Shown piece after piece: positions 1 through 6,892 of a stretch of DNA of 14,945 nucleotides. The position numbers were made by a program, and so were the translations under genes. Under the pieces are notes generated by a model. The model was given only the letters and a program-made list of their open reading frames with translations. It was not told where the DNA came from and did no database searches. How positions within the stretch are numbered: the stretch's first letter is position 1; each line of letters starts with the position of its first letter. Source of the stretch: Oscillospiraceae bacterium UBA1230 (GTDB lineage: Bacteria; Bacillota; Clostridia; Oscillospirales; Oscillospiraceae); NCBI GenBank assembly GCA_002309395.1, contig DBWU01000038.1, positions 1-14,945 of the forward strand, read 5' to 3'.

Positions 1-1472
1 TAAAAAAAGAGTGTACAAACGCAAAATTATTTGATACAATATGCAATGCTACGCATAGGCGTCAAGCGGAAGCCGCCGATCTGGCGGATCAGGTTGACGT
101 GATGGTCGTGGTCGGAGATCGTAAAAGTGCCAACACCAAACATTTGACGGAGATATGCAGCGAGAGATGCTCCAAAGTCTTTCAGATCGAAAGCGCGGCG
201 GAACTCTCACCGGACTTTCTTACTGGATGTTCTGTGGCGGGTCTTACGGCCGGCGCGTCCACTCCGGCGAGCATCATTAAGGAGGTATATACAACGATGA
301 GCGAAGAAATCAAAAACACAGAATCTATGGAGGAGAGCTTCGAGGTAATGCTCGATAAAACCTTCAAAACTTTAAATACAGGAGAGAAGGTCACCGGTAT
401 TGTTACCGCCATCGGCCCCACGGAAGTGCAGGTCGATCTGGGCTGCAAGCAGGCAGGTTACATTGCTCTGGAAGAGCTGTCGTCCGACCCCGGCGCTAAG
501 CCTGAGGACGTGGTGAAGGTGGGCGACGAGATCGAGACGTACATCATCCGCGTCAATGACGTGGAAGGTTACGCCATGCTTTCCAAGAAGCGTCTGGACG
601 CTGTGAAGGTGTGGGACGATATCGAGCAGGCGCGCGAGAACAAGGTCACGCTGGAAGGAAAAGTCACCGAGGAGAATAAGGGCGGCATCGTGGTGAACGT
701 GAAAGGTGTTCGCGTTTTCGTGCCGGCTTCCCAGAGCGGTCGTCCCCGTGGCGCGGATCTGAGCGAGCTGGTCGGGCAGACGGTGTCTCTGCGCATCACA
801 GAGGTCAACCGTGCCCGTCGCCGTGTGGTCGGCTCTATCCGCGAGGTCAGTTATGAAGCTCGTCAGGCGGCGCAGGCTGAGATCTGGAACAACATTGAAG
901 TCGGCAAGCGTTATACGGGCACCGTTAAGTCCATGACTTCTTACGGCGTGTTTGTCGACATCGGCGGTGTGGACGGTATGGTACATATCTCCGAGCTGAG
1001 CTGGAGCCGTATCAAGAACCCTGCCGAGATCTGCGCGGTAGGCGATACGTTGGAAGTATACGTGATCTCCTTTGATCCCGAAAAGCACAAGATCTCTCTG
1101 GGTGTGAAGGATCGCAGCGCCGATCCGTGGGAGAAGTTCATGGAAACGTATCATGTGGGCGACGTCGCCTCCGTTCGCATCGTTAAGCTCATGGGCTTCG
1201 GTGCCTTTGCCGAGGTCGTTCCCGGTGTGGACGGCTTGATCCATATTTCCCAGATCGCGGATCGCCGGATCGAAAAGCCTGACGACGTTCTCTCCGAAGG
1301 CCAGATCGTGGACGCCAAGATCACCGCGGTCGACGAAGAGAAGAAAAAGATCTCCCTCTCCATCCGGGCGCTGTTGGCTCCGGTGGAGGAAGCGGAAGAT
1401 GAACCCGCAGAAGCGGAAGACGAACCCGTGGAAGAGGCGGCAGAAAGCGCCGAGGAACCTGCGGAAGAATAA
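1..1472 (+). CDS. ispH-rpsA: IspH (HMBPP reductase) - ribosomal protein S1 fusion, 5'-truncated
   Basis: The frame is open from base 3 and runs without a stop into S1. The first ~98 visible codons are the C-terminal third of IspH, the [4Fe-4S] enzyme making IPP and DMAPP in the last MEP step. Visible are the third cluster cysteine in DTICNATHRRQ (nt 42-44), the Ser-x-Asn substrate motif (SAN, nt 126-134) and the TAGAST motif. From codon ATG 297 come 391 residues with four S1 (OB-fold) RNA-binding domains at about 28-100, 116-183, 202-272 and 286-357. A Glu/Ala/Pro tail follows (362-391) with two AEDEP repeats. IspH-S1 fusions are known in Clostridia. S1 helps mRNA bind the ribosome. Gram-positive S1 proteins are shorter than the six-domain E. 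coli form, and four domains is usual. An internal ribosome binding site may also yield free S1. The N-terminal two thirds of IspH lie outside the window. Identity is certain; only the mode of expression is open. Confidence 0.95.
   Translation, partial: KKECTNAKLFDTICNATHRRQAEAADLADQVDVMVVVGDRKSANTKHLTEICSERCSKVFQIESAAELSPDFLTGCSVAGLTAGASTPASIIKEVYTTMSEEIKNTESMEESFEVMLDKTFKTLNTGEKVTGIVTAIGPTEVQVDLGCKQAGYIALEELSSDPGAKPEDVVKVGDEIETYIIRVNDVEGYAMLSKKRLDAVKVWDDIEQARENKVTLEGKVTEENKGGIVVNVKGVRVFVPASQSGRPRGADLSELVGQTVSLRITEVNRARRRVVGSIREVSYEARQAAQAEIWNNIEVGKRYTGTVKSMTSYGVFVDIGGVDGMVHISELSWSRIKNPAEICAVGDTLEVYVISFDPEKHKISLGVKDRSADPWEKFMETYHVGDVASVRIVKLMGFGAFAEVVPGVDGLIHISQIADRRIEKPDDVLSEGQIVDAKITAVDEEKKKISLSIRALLAPVEEAEDEPAEAEDEPVEEAAESAEEPAEE
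279..299 (+). promoter_or_regulatory. Internal ribosome binding site and start codon for stand-alone S1
   Basis: AAGGAGG at 279-285 lies inside the ispH-rpsA frame, 11 bases before an in-frame ATG (297-299). The protein from that ATG begins MSEEIKNTES, a typical free S1 start, exactly at the junction of the IspH and S1 parts. The spacing is a little long. The motif may be chance, a relic of once separate genes, or a working second start; the sequence alone cannot decide. Confidence 0.45.
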
Positions 1473-1476
1473 AATG

Positions 1477-1513
1477 AAAAAAATGACGCGCCGTTTGGGC
1501 GCGTCATTTTTTT
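1477..1513 (+). terminator. Intrinsic terminator after ispH-rpsA
   Basis: A perfect 10-bp stem (ATGACGCGCC at 1483-1492 with GGCGCGTCAT at 1498-1507) closes on a GTTTG loop and is followed by a T run. Six A residues before the stem can pair with the T run, so the structure is nearly symmetric and could stop transcription from either side. It lies 5 bases after the stop codon. Confidence 0.93.
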
Positions 1514-1514
1514 A

Positions 1515-1543
1515 TTGCAGGCGACACAAAAAACCGCTATAAT
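1515..1543 (+). promoter_or_regulatory. Sigma-A-type promoter for ispD-ispF
   Basis: A perfect -10 box TATAAT (1538-1543) lies 17 bases after TTGCAG (1515-1520), which keeps the TTG of the -35 consensus. The expected start is near 1550, some 28 bases before the ispD ATG. It directly follows the terminator of the gene before, as a new transcription unit requires. Confidence 0.7.
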
Positions 1544-1577
1544 ACGGGTATAGGTTGAGACAAGGAGTTGTTCCGCC

Positions 1578-2297
1578 ATGAGCTTTTGGAAATCCCGTCG
1601 AACACGCCATCCGTTCTGTACCGCTATCGTGGCGGCGGCAGGGCATTCTTCCCGTATGGGGGAGGATAAGCTTTTGATGGAGCTGGCAGGTAAGCCAGTA
1701 CTGCTTCGCACGCTCTGTGCTATCGACCGCACCGAGCTGGTGAACGAGATCATCGTTGCCACGCGGGAGGACCTGCTGCTGCCGGTGGCGGATCTATGTA
1801 AACGCGCGTGCGTATTGAAGCCCGTCAAGGTGATCCGCGGCGGAGAGAGTCGGACGGAATCGGTGCTGGCGGCGGCGCTGGAGGCAGATCCGCGCGCAGA
1901 GCTTATGGCGGTGCATGACGGCGCCCGCCCGCTCATACGGCCGGAGGAGTTCGACGATTTGGTGCGTTTGGGCGCGCAGACCTATGCGTCGGCGCCGGCG
2001 GTGCCGATCAGCGACACGGTGAAAACGGCGGACGAACAGCATCGCGTGACAGGCACGCCGGATCGTTCCACGCTTTTTTGCGTACAGACGCCGCAAGTGT
2101 TTCAAGCCCAGATCTTGAAGGCGGCATTGCAGTCCGTGCTGGAAAACGGCGTTGCGGTGACCGACGATTGTGCCGCAGTGGAGCGGCTTGGCAAGGAGAT
2201 CTACTTGACAGAGGGAGACCCGGAAAACATCAAACTGACCACGCCGCTGGACGTATTGGTGGCGGAAGCGATCCTCAGAAGGAGGGGTGAGGCATGA
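1578..2297 (+). CDS. ispD: 2-C-methyl-D-erythritol 4-phosphate cytidylyltransferase
   Basis: IspD joins CTP and MEP to give CDP-methylerythritol, the third MEP pathway step, in the cytoplasm. The 239-residue protein shows the nucleotidyl-transfer loop (IVAAAGHSSRMG, residues 17-28) with Arg26 and Lys31, VHDGARPL (112-119), the CTP-site stretch QTPQVF (170-175), TDDCAAVE (195-202) and NIKLTTP (217-223). Lys219 corresponds to the second catalytic lysine of the family. Length is normal. A short basic leader (SFWKSRRTRHP) precedes the first strand; it looks like a small extension, not a signal peptide. The start is supported by AAGGAG at 1562-1567 and the promoter upstream. The stop overlaps the ispF start (ATGA), so the two are translationally coupled. 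Confidence 0.97.
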   Translation: MSFWKSRRTRHPFCTAIVAAAGHSSRMGEDKLLMELAGKPVLLRTLCAIDRTELVNEIIVATREDLLLPVADLCKRACVLKPVKVIRGGESRTESVLAAALEADPRAELMAVHDGARPLIRPEEFDDLVRLGAQTYASAPAVPISDTVKTADEQHRVTGTPDRSTLFCVQTPQVFQAQILKAALQSVLENGVAVTDDCAAVERLGKEIYLTEGDPENIKLTTPLDVLVAEAILRRRGEA

Positions 2298-2776
2298 CCT
2301 CTTTACGAATCGGGCACGGATATGACGTGCACCGTTTGACACAGGGGCGCAAATTGATCCTGGGCGGCGTTGAGATCCCGTGGGAGACGGGGCTGGACGG
2401 ACATTCCGACGCGGACGTGCTGCTTCACGCGGTGATGGACGCCCTGTTAGGCGCGGCGGCGCTGGGCGATATCGGTATGCTGTTTCCCGACAGCGACCCG
2501 ATGTATCTGGGTGCGTCGAGCATGGAGCTTTTGCGCCGTGTGGGAACGGTACTGACAGAAAACGGTTACGCGGTGGTCAACGTGGACGCTACGGTGGTGG
2601 CGCAATCTCCCAAGCTGGCGCCGTATCGCGACCGAATGCGCCGCAACATCGCCCTGGCGCTGGAAACGGATGTGGAGCGCGTCAGCGTGAAAGCCACAAC
2701 GGAGGAGCGGCTCGGCTTCACAGGTGACGGCAGCGGTATCGCCGCACACGCCGTTGCAATGATTGAAAAGCGGTAA
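2294..2776 (+). CDS. ispF: 2-C-methyl-D-erythritol 2,4-cyclodiphosphate synthase
   Basis: IspF cyclises CDP-methylerythritol 2-phosphate to the 2,4-cyclodiphosphate with loss of CMP; family members are trimers with a metal ion in each active site. The 160-residue protein has the signature GHGYDVHRL, with metal ligands Asp11 and His13, the third ligand His45 in HSDADVLLHA, the stretch GDIGMLFPDSD, and the C-terminal VKATTEERLGFTGDGSGIA (about 132-150). Length and motif order are normal. It follows ispD with a 4-base overlap and is followed by a terminator, making a two-gene unit. The intermediate kinase IspE and the other pathway enzymes are not in the window. IspD-IspF bifunctional proteins exist in some bacteria; here they are separate. 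Confidence 0.97.
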   Translation: MTSLRIGHGYDVHRLTQGRKLILGGVEIPWETGLDGHSDADVLLHAVMDALLGAAALGDIGMLFPDSDPMYLGASSMELLRRVGTVLTENGYAVVNVDATVVAQSPKLAPYRDRMRRNIALALETDVERVSVKATTEERLGFTGDGSGIAAHAVAMIEKR

Positions 2777-2791
2777 AACCGTTGAATTTAA

Positions 2792-2825
2792 ACGGCTCGG
2801 ATTGTGTCCGGGCCGTCTTCTTTTT
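2792..2825 (+). terminator. Intrinsic terminator after ispDF
   Basis: A 10-bp stem (ACGGCTCGGA at 2792-2801 with TCCGGGCCGT at 2807-2816, one G-U pair) has a 5-base loop and is followed by CTTCTTTTT. It starts 15 bases after the ispF stop codon. An in-frame ATG at 2782 runs through this hairpin and is not taken as a gene start. Confidence 0.85.
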
Positions 2826-2859
2826 GCACCGCCGCCGTGCCGAGCGCATAAAATGCGCT
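2824..2859 (+). promoter_or_regulatory. Possible weak promoter with overlapping dyad before the DUF3343 gene
   Basis: TTGCAC (2824-2829) and CATAAA (2847-2852) stand 17 bases apart, a poor match to the -35/-10 consensus. The -10 side is covered by a perfect 7-bp inverted repeat, AGCGCAT-AAA-ATGCGCT (2843-2859), ending 3 bases before the ribosome binding site. A new promoter is expected here because a terminator lies just upstream. The dyad could be an operator or an mRNA hairpin. Support is limited. Confidence 0.3.
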
Positions 2860-2874
2860 GTGAGGAGGTGCAGG

Positions 2875-3108
2875 ATGGACTATTGTATTTTAATCGCTAA
2901 ATCTCTCACCCATGCCCAGCGCATGGTGCGCCTTTTGGCACAGTGCGGCATACGCTCTACCGCGTTTCGAGCCGGGTCGAGTCTGACACAGCGCGGATGC
3001 GGCTATGCGGTGCGTATCCGCGCCGATCGATGGGAGCAGGCACAGCAGTGCCTCGCCCGTGCCGAGCTGCATCCGCTGGACGTGGTATGGCGAAAGGGTG
3101 AGTCGTAG
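2875..3108 (+). CDS. DUF3343 small protein (putative Se/S carrier-like)
   Basis: This 77-residue soluble protein has the DUF3343 pattern: an N-terminal strand (YCILIAKS), a helix with paired hydrophobics (HAQRMVRLLAQCGI), a Cys-Gly site (RGCGYAVRI, Cys42) and a closing helix (WEQAQQCLARAEL). The family is annotated as a possible selenium/sulfur carrier, often found near cysteine desulfurases, SelD or YedF; the biochemistry is poorly defined. The start is ATG 2875, because AGGAGG (2863-2868) lies 6 bases before it. The longer frame from 2782 would begin before the ispF terminator. The stop codon directly abuts the GTG of the cysteine desulfurase, with no base between, so the two are probably coupled. 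Family assignment is by pattern from memory; a role as sulfur acceptor is inference. Confidence 0.8.
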   Translation: MDYCILIAKSLTHAQRMVRLLAQCGIRSTAFRAGSSLTQRGCGYAVRIRADRWEQAQQCLARAELHPLDVVWRKGES

Positions 3109-4242
3109 GTGCTGTATTTTGACGCGGCGGCGACTACGCTGGAAAAGCCGGAAGCCGTTGGCAGAGCAATGCTGCAGGCCTGCAGAGAAATGACTTCACC
3201 CGGTCGAGGCGGTCACAGCGCGGCGCGCCTTGCGGAGGAAACGGCATTTACCTGCCGCACGGAGGCAGGCGCATTATTCGGTGCCGCGCCGGAGCAGGTG
3301 ATTTTTACCGCCAACGCCACCCACGCCTTGAATATCGCCATTAACACGCTGGTGCATCCCGGCAGCCGGGTGGTCGTGTCGGGTTATGAACACAACGCAG
3401 TCATGCGTCCGCTGTATGCGATCCCCGGTGTGCAGATCACGATTGCATCGGCACCGCTGTTCGCGCCGCAGGAGACGGTGGCGGCGTTTGAGCAGGCGCT
3501 CACGCAAGGCGCCGACGCCGTGATCGTCAACCACGTTTCCAACGTGTTCGGCGCGATACAGCCGGTGGACGAGATCGCCGCGCTCTGCCGGCGGTACGGC
3601 GTTCCCCTGGTGGTGGATGCTTCGCAATCCGCGGGTTTTCTGCCGATCGAACTGAACGGCCTGGGGGCGGCGTTCGTCGCCATGCCGGGTCATAAAGGAT
3701 TATACGGTCCCCAGGGAACGGGACTGCTCCTGTGCGGGATCCCCGGAAAACCGCTCCTGTTCGGCGGGACGGGGAGTGCTTCGCTGGAACGGGGAATGCC
3801 GGAATCTCTGCCCGACCGTCTGGAGGCGGGTACCCACAATATGCCGGGGATCGCCGGCCTTCTGGAGGGGATCCGCTTCGTGCGGAAAACCGGGATACGC
3901 CGTATTGCGGAGCATGAGCGCGCCGTAATACGGCGGATGGTCAAACGCCTTGCGCTTCAGGAGCGTATCCGCCTTTTTGCAGCGGACGATCTCCGTCGAC
4001 AAGGCGGCGTTCTGTCCTTTACGGTGGAGGGCATGGACAGTGAACGGGTGGCCTCGGCACTGGCGCGGCACGGTGTGGCGGTGCGCGCCGGACTTCACTG
4101 TGCGCCTTTGGCACACCAAACCGCCGGCACACTGCCGGACGGCACGGTGCGCATCAGCGTCAGCGCCTTTTCGACGGTGCCGAACGCCGACCGTCTCTGT
4201 GGGATACTATGGCAGATCCTTCATGAAAATGTAACAGATTAG
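3109..4242 (+). CDS. Cysteine desulfurase-like class V aminotransferase
   Basis: A PLP enzyme of the NifS/SufS superfamily, expected to take sulfur (or selenium) from cysteine as a persulfide. In 377 residues it shows His95 in EHNAV (stacks on PLP), Asp170 in VVDASQ (binds the pyridine N), Lys196 in PGHKGLYGPQGTG (the Schiff-base lysine) and Cys331 in RAGLHCAPLAH (the persulfide cysteine), followed by GTVRISVSAFST. The GLHCAP and GHKGLYGPQGTG pattern fits the subfamily typified by Enterococcus EF2568 rather than housekeeping IscS. The start is GTG 3109, immediately after the stop of the DUF3343 gene, with AAAGGG 10 bases upstream. No iscU, sufU, thiI or mnmA gene adjoins it, so the sulfur acceptor is unknown; the DUF3343 protein is the obvious candidate. 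No terminator follows. Confidence 0.9.
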   Translation: MLYFDAAATTLEKPEAVGRAMLQACREMTSPGRGGHSAARLAEETAFTCRTEAGALFGAAPEQVIFTANATHALNIAINTLVHPGSRVVVSGYEHNAVMRPLYAIPGVQITIASAPLFAPQETVAAFEQALTQGADAVIVNHVSNVFGAIQPVDEIAALCRRYGVPLVVDASQSAGFLPIELNGLGAAFVAMPGHKGLYGPQGTGLLLCGIPGKPLLFGGTGSASLERGMPESLPDRLEAGTHNMPGIAGLLEGIRFVRKTGIRRIAEHERAVIRRMVKRLALQERIRLFAADDLRRQGGVLSFTVEGMDSERVASALARHGVAVRAGLHCAPLAHQTAGTLPDGTVRISVSAFSTVPNADRLCGILWQILHENVTD

Positions 4243-4255
4243 GTACACTTTGCTG

Positions 4256-4284
4256 TTGCATTCTCCTGATATTTTTTATATAAT
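4256..4284 (+). promoter_or_regulatory. Sigma-A-type promoter for the cdaA transcription unit
   Basis: TTGCAT (4256-4261) and a perfect TATAAT (4279-4284) are spaced by exactly 17 bases in an AT-rich patch that stands out from the GC-rich surroundings. Transcription should start near 4291, leaving a leader of about 36 bases before the cdaA ATG. No terminator is seen from here to the window end, so this may drive all 13 downstream genes. Confidence 0.8.
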
Positions 4285-4300
4285 AGATAACATCTATCAG
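4266..4300. repeat. Nested inverted repeats over the cdaA -10 box and start site
   Basis: CTGATA (4266-4271) is the reverse complement of TATCAG (4295-4300), flanking the -10 box. A second, tighter dyad ATAGAT-AAC-ATCTAT (4283-4297) covers the end of the -10 box and the expected start site. The placement is where a repressor would bind, but 6-bp repeats in AT-rich DNA can be chance. Confidence 0.35.
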
Positions 4301-4326
4301 TATGCACAGATGGAGAGGTTTTACCA

Positions 4327-5217
4327 ATGGATAAGGTGCTGTCTATATTGGGAGATATCGGGAGGTACTTACTCTTGATCCGCCCGATGGATCTGCTGGA
4401 TATTGCGATCATCGCATATCTGGTGTATAAACTGTTGCGTCTTGTCAAGAGTAAACGCGCGGAGAATATCCTCAAGGGTGTCGCGGTATTTTTGCTGGCA
4501 CTTTGGATCAGTCAGGCGCTTCAGCTCAACGCGATCAATTACGTGCTGCGGCACATCGTGGAGTGGGGCGTTTTGGCGCTGATCATCGTGTTCCAGCCGG
4601 AGATCCGGCAGCTGCTGGAAAACCTCGGCAGCCGCAACATACGCCTTTTGCACCTGTTCGTGCAGGAGGAGGCGACTACAGAGCTCCAGCGCGCCATTGA
4701 CCAGACCGTGCTGGCGTGTACGGAGATGTCGCGCAGCCGCACCGGCATGCTGATCGTATTTGAGCGAAAGCTCCTGCTGGACGACGTGGTGCGTACCGGC
4801 ACGACGCTGGACGCCGCCGTATCCAGTGAGCTTTTGGAAAATATCTTCTTCGTCAAAGCGCCGATGCACGACGGCGCGGTGATCCTTCGCAACGGCCGCA
4901 TTTTGGGCGCAGGCTGTATGTTGCCGCTGTCGAAAAACGCCAATTTGAGCCGCGATCTGGGTATGCGGCATCGCGCCGGTATCGGCATGAGTGAGAATTC
5001 CGACGCGGTGGTGGTGATCGTGTCGGAGGAAAACGGCTCTATCTCGGTGGCACTGGGCGGAATGCTCAAGCGGCATCTGATGCCGGAAACGCTGGCAAAG
5101 CTGCTTCGCAACGAACTGATGCCCATTGCCGAAGAGGAGCCGGACAAGCGCGGCGGCACGTGGCTGTCCGCCTTGCGCGCCCTATGGAAAGGAGGCCGCC
5201 ATGGAAAAGAAGAGTAA
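4327..5217 (+). CDS. cdaA: Membrane-bound diadenylate cyclase CdaA
   Basis: CdaA makes cyclic di-AMP from two ATP; this messenger controls potassium and osmolyte transport and cell-wall balance in Firmicutes. The 296-residue protein has three N-terminal membrane helices (about 23-40, 48-65 and 70-89), a connecting coiled helix, then the DAC domain with DGA (182-184) and RHR (214-216), plus the SENSDAVVVIVSEE stretch (222-235). The residue before RHR is Met where many CdaA proteins have Thr. Length is slightly above the usual ~270 because of a charged C-terminal tail. GGAGAGG (4312-4318) lies 8 bases before the ATG, and a strong promoter precedes it. The gene overlaps cdaR by 17 bases, the conserved cdaA-cdaR arrangement. 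CdaR binds and modulates CdaA in studied species. Confidence 0.97.
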   Translation: MDKVLSILGDIGRYLLLIRPMDLLDIAIIAYLVYKLLRLVKSKRAENILKGVAVFLLALWISQALQLNAINYVLRHIVEWGVLALIIVFQPEIRQLLENLGSRNIRLLHLFVQEEATTELQRAIDQTVLACTEMSRSRTGMLIVFERKLLLDDVVRTGTTLDAAVSSELLENIFFVKAPMHDGAVILRNGRILGAGCMLPLSKNANLSRDLGMRHRAGIGMSENSDAVVVIVSEENGSISVALGGMLKRHLMPETLAKLLRNELMPIAEEEPDKRGGTWLSALRALWKGGRHGKEE

Positions 5218-6466
5218 CGGTAAGCTGACGCTTCGCATCATCATTTCCATCCTGGTGGCGGTGGCTGTCTGGATCTACGTGGACGTGGGACAGGGTACCA
5301 CGGTGAAAACCACCCTGCGTGACGTCCCGGTGGAGTTCTCCGGTGAGAACGGTGTGCTGGCGGACCGCGGATTGATGCTGATCAGCGGCTATGACGCCAC
5401 TATCGACCTGCGGATCGAGGGACCGCGCCGGGAGCTTTGGAAGCTGGGCAGCGGCTCCGTTCGCATCGTGGCGGACACTTCCAGTATTACGGAAACCGGC
5501 GTGCAGGCGCTCAACTATGACGTGGTATTTCCCGATAACGTTTCCCGGAGCGATCTGAAGCTGGACTGGCGCAGCGCCTATACGGTCACGGTCACGGTAG
5601 GTGAGCTGTACACCAAGGAGATCCCGGTGTATTGCGATCTGCAGGGTTCCGTTGCCGGAGGCTATCTCACGGAGGCGGTTGAGCTCGACCCGGTCAATCT
5701 GGTACTGCGCGGCCAGCGCGACGATCTTTTGAACGTCAGTTACGCCAAGGTGGAGCTGGACGTATCCGGCGCCAACAAGACCATCATCCAGGGCGTTGCC
5801 TATCAGCTCTACGACTACAACGATATTGTGGTATCCAACGATAATATCCGTGCCGATGTGAGTATGATCCAGGTCACGCTGCCGATCAAAACCACGTCGG
5901 TGGTGCCGCTTCGGCTTCTCTTTGAGGAGGCGCCCGGTTCCACCGCCGCTACCATGGAATATACCATCCTTCCTGCCAGTGTGACGCTGGTCGGGGAGCG
6001 GGAGGATCTGGAGAAGATCGATTCTATCGTGCTGGACACGATCTATTTGCAGGATCTGGACGCATCACAGACGCTGAATTATACCATTTCCGTGCCAGAC
6101 AACACCTCACTTGCCGACGAGGTGACCCAGGCAACGGTGACCATCGTGGTCAGCGGCGTGGAGGAGCGGTCGTTGACCGTTTCGGAATTCCTCTTTGAGA
6201 ACATTCCCGACGGCTATGCCGCCGTTGCGCTGACCGACTCCATCCGCGTTACGCTTCGCGGCTTAAGCAGTGAGATCGCGGCGCTGGATACGGAGAACGT
6301 GACCGTTACCGCCGACCTGCGGCAGTTGAGCGGCGCCGGTAGCTATACCGTGCCGGTAAAGGTATCCGTCAAGGGTTACAGCAACGTATCCGCCAAGGGC
6401 AGCTACCAGATCATGGTCACGCTTTCTCCTGCGTCGGAACCTACGAACGGGCCGGACGGACAGTGA
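5201..6466 (+). CDS. cdaR: CdaR, YbbR-domain regulator of CdaA
   Basis: CdaR is a membrane-anchored extracytoplasmic protein that modulates CdaA. This 421-residue protein has a short basic start, one membrane helix (about 10-27, IIISILVAVAVWIYV), then four consecutive YbbR-type beta-rich domains (roughly 30-133, 134-228, 229-319 and 320-415). Each contains a strand like LRIEG, LRGQ, LVGE or LRGL. The Ser/Pro/Gly tail is short. The start is ATG 5201, because AAAGGAGG (5188-5195) lies 5 bases before it and the protein then begins with Lys-rich residues and a membrane helix. An upstream in-frame ATG at 5126 would add residues from inside cdaA and is rejected. In many Firmicutes glmM follows cdaR; here an rseC-like gene does. 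Confidence 0.93.
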   Translation: MEKKSNGKLTLRIIISILVAVAVWIYVDVGQGTTVKTTLRDVPVEFSGENGVLADRGLMLISGYDATIDLRIEGPRRELWKLGSGSVRIVADTSSITETGVQALNYDVVFPDNVSRSDLKLDWRSAYTVTVTVGELYTKEIPVYCDLQGSVAGGYLTEAVELDPVNLVLRGQRDDLLNVSYAKVELDVSGANKTIIQGVAYQLYDYNDIVVSNDNIRADVSMIQVTLPIKTTSVVPLRLLFEEAPGSTAATMEYTILPASVTLVGEREDLEKIDSIVLDTIYLQDLDASQTLNYTISVPDNTSLADEVTQATVTIVVSGVEERSLTVSEFLFENIPDGYAAVALTDSIRVTLRGLSSEIAALDTENVTVTADLRQLSGAGSYTVPVKVSVKGYSNVSAKGSYQIMVTLSPASEPTNGPDGQ

Positions 6467-6487
6467 TCGGACGGGAAGGGGACGCGT

Positions 6488-6892
6488 ATGACACAGATCG
6501 CAACGGTGAAAAAGGTTCTTCCGGACGGATTCGTTACCGTGGCGGTGACGCGGAAATCCGCCTGCGCCCACGATTGTGACCGCTGTGCCGGTTGCGGTAC
6601 GGTAAGCGGCGCCGTTTCGGTAAAAGCCCGCGATCCCTTGGGGGTCCGTCCCGGGCAAAAAGTGATGGTCGAGAGCCGTACCGGTCAGGTGTTGGGGATT
6701 GCGGCGCTGGTATATCTTCTGCCGCTTCTGGGGTTTCTGCTGGGGTATTTCCTCTCCGGCGGACTGGCTGAATCCGTGCGGTACGTTCTTGCAGCAGTCG
6801 CTGCGGCGCTGTGCTTTCTTCCGGCCATACTGTATGACCGGCGTGCCGTTCGGCGCGGCAGTTTGGAATACACGGTACGAAAGGTGCTTTGA
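6488..6892 (+). CDS. RseC/MucC-family (SoxR-reducing system) membrane protein
   Basis: The 134-residue protein has a small N-terminal domain with the four-cysteine motif C-x3-C-x2-C-x2-C (Cys26, Cys30, Cys33, Cys36), then two membrane helices (about 68-90 and 97-116) and a basic cytoplasmic end. This is the RseC/MucC layout. In E. coli RseC affects sigma-E signalling and helps Rsx proteins keep SoxR reduced; in Firmicutes its role is not established. The cysteines look able to bind metal or undergo redox change. AAGGGG (6476-6481) lies 6 bases before the ATG. It sits 21 bases after cdaR, and its TGA overlaps the next ATG (TGATG). No rnf/rsx genes lie in the window, so a role in that system here is not supported by context. 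Confidence 0.85.
   Translation: MTQIATVKKVLPDGFVTVAVTRKSACAHDCDRCAGCGTVSGAVSVKARDPLGVRPGQKVMVESRTGQVLGIAALVYLLPLLGFLLGYFLSGGLAESVRYVLAAVAAALCFLPAILYDRRAVRRGSLEYTVRKVL

Noticed and set aside
372..1244. Long open frame on the minus strand across the S1 coding region
   Set aside because: It lies wholly antisense to a certain gene, has no family motif or ribosome binding site, and is explained by GC-rich codon bias leaving few stops.
2782..2874. Longer N-terminus for the DUF3343 protein from ATG 2782
   Set aside because: That start lies before the ispDF terminator hairpin and has no good ribosome binding site, and the extra residues do not resemble the family; ATG 2875 has AGGAGG at 6 bases.
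5126..5200. Upstream start for cdaR inside cdaA
   Set aside because: The extra residues are an out-of-frame reading of the cdaA tail and would put the membrane helix in an odd place; ATG 5201 has a near-perfect ribosome binding site.
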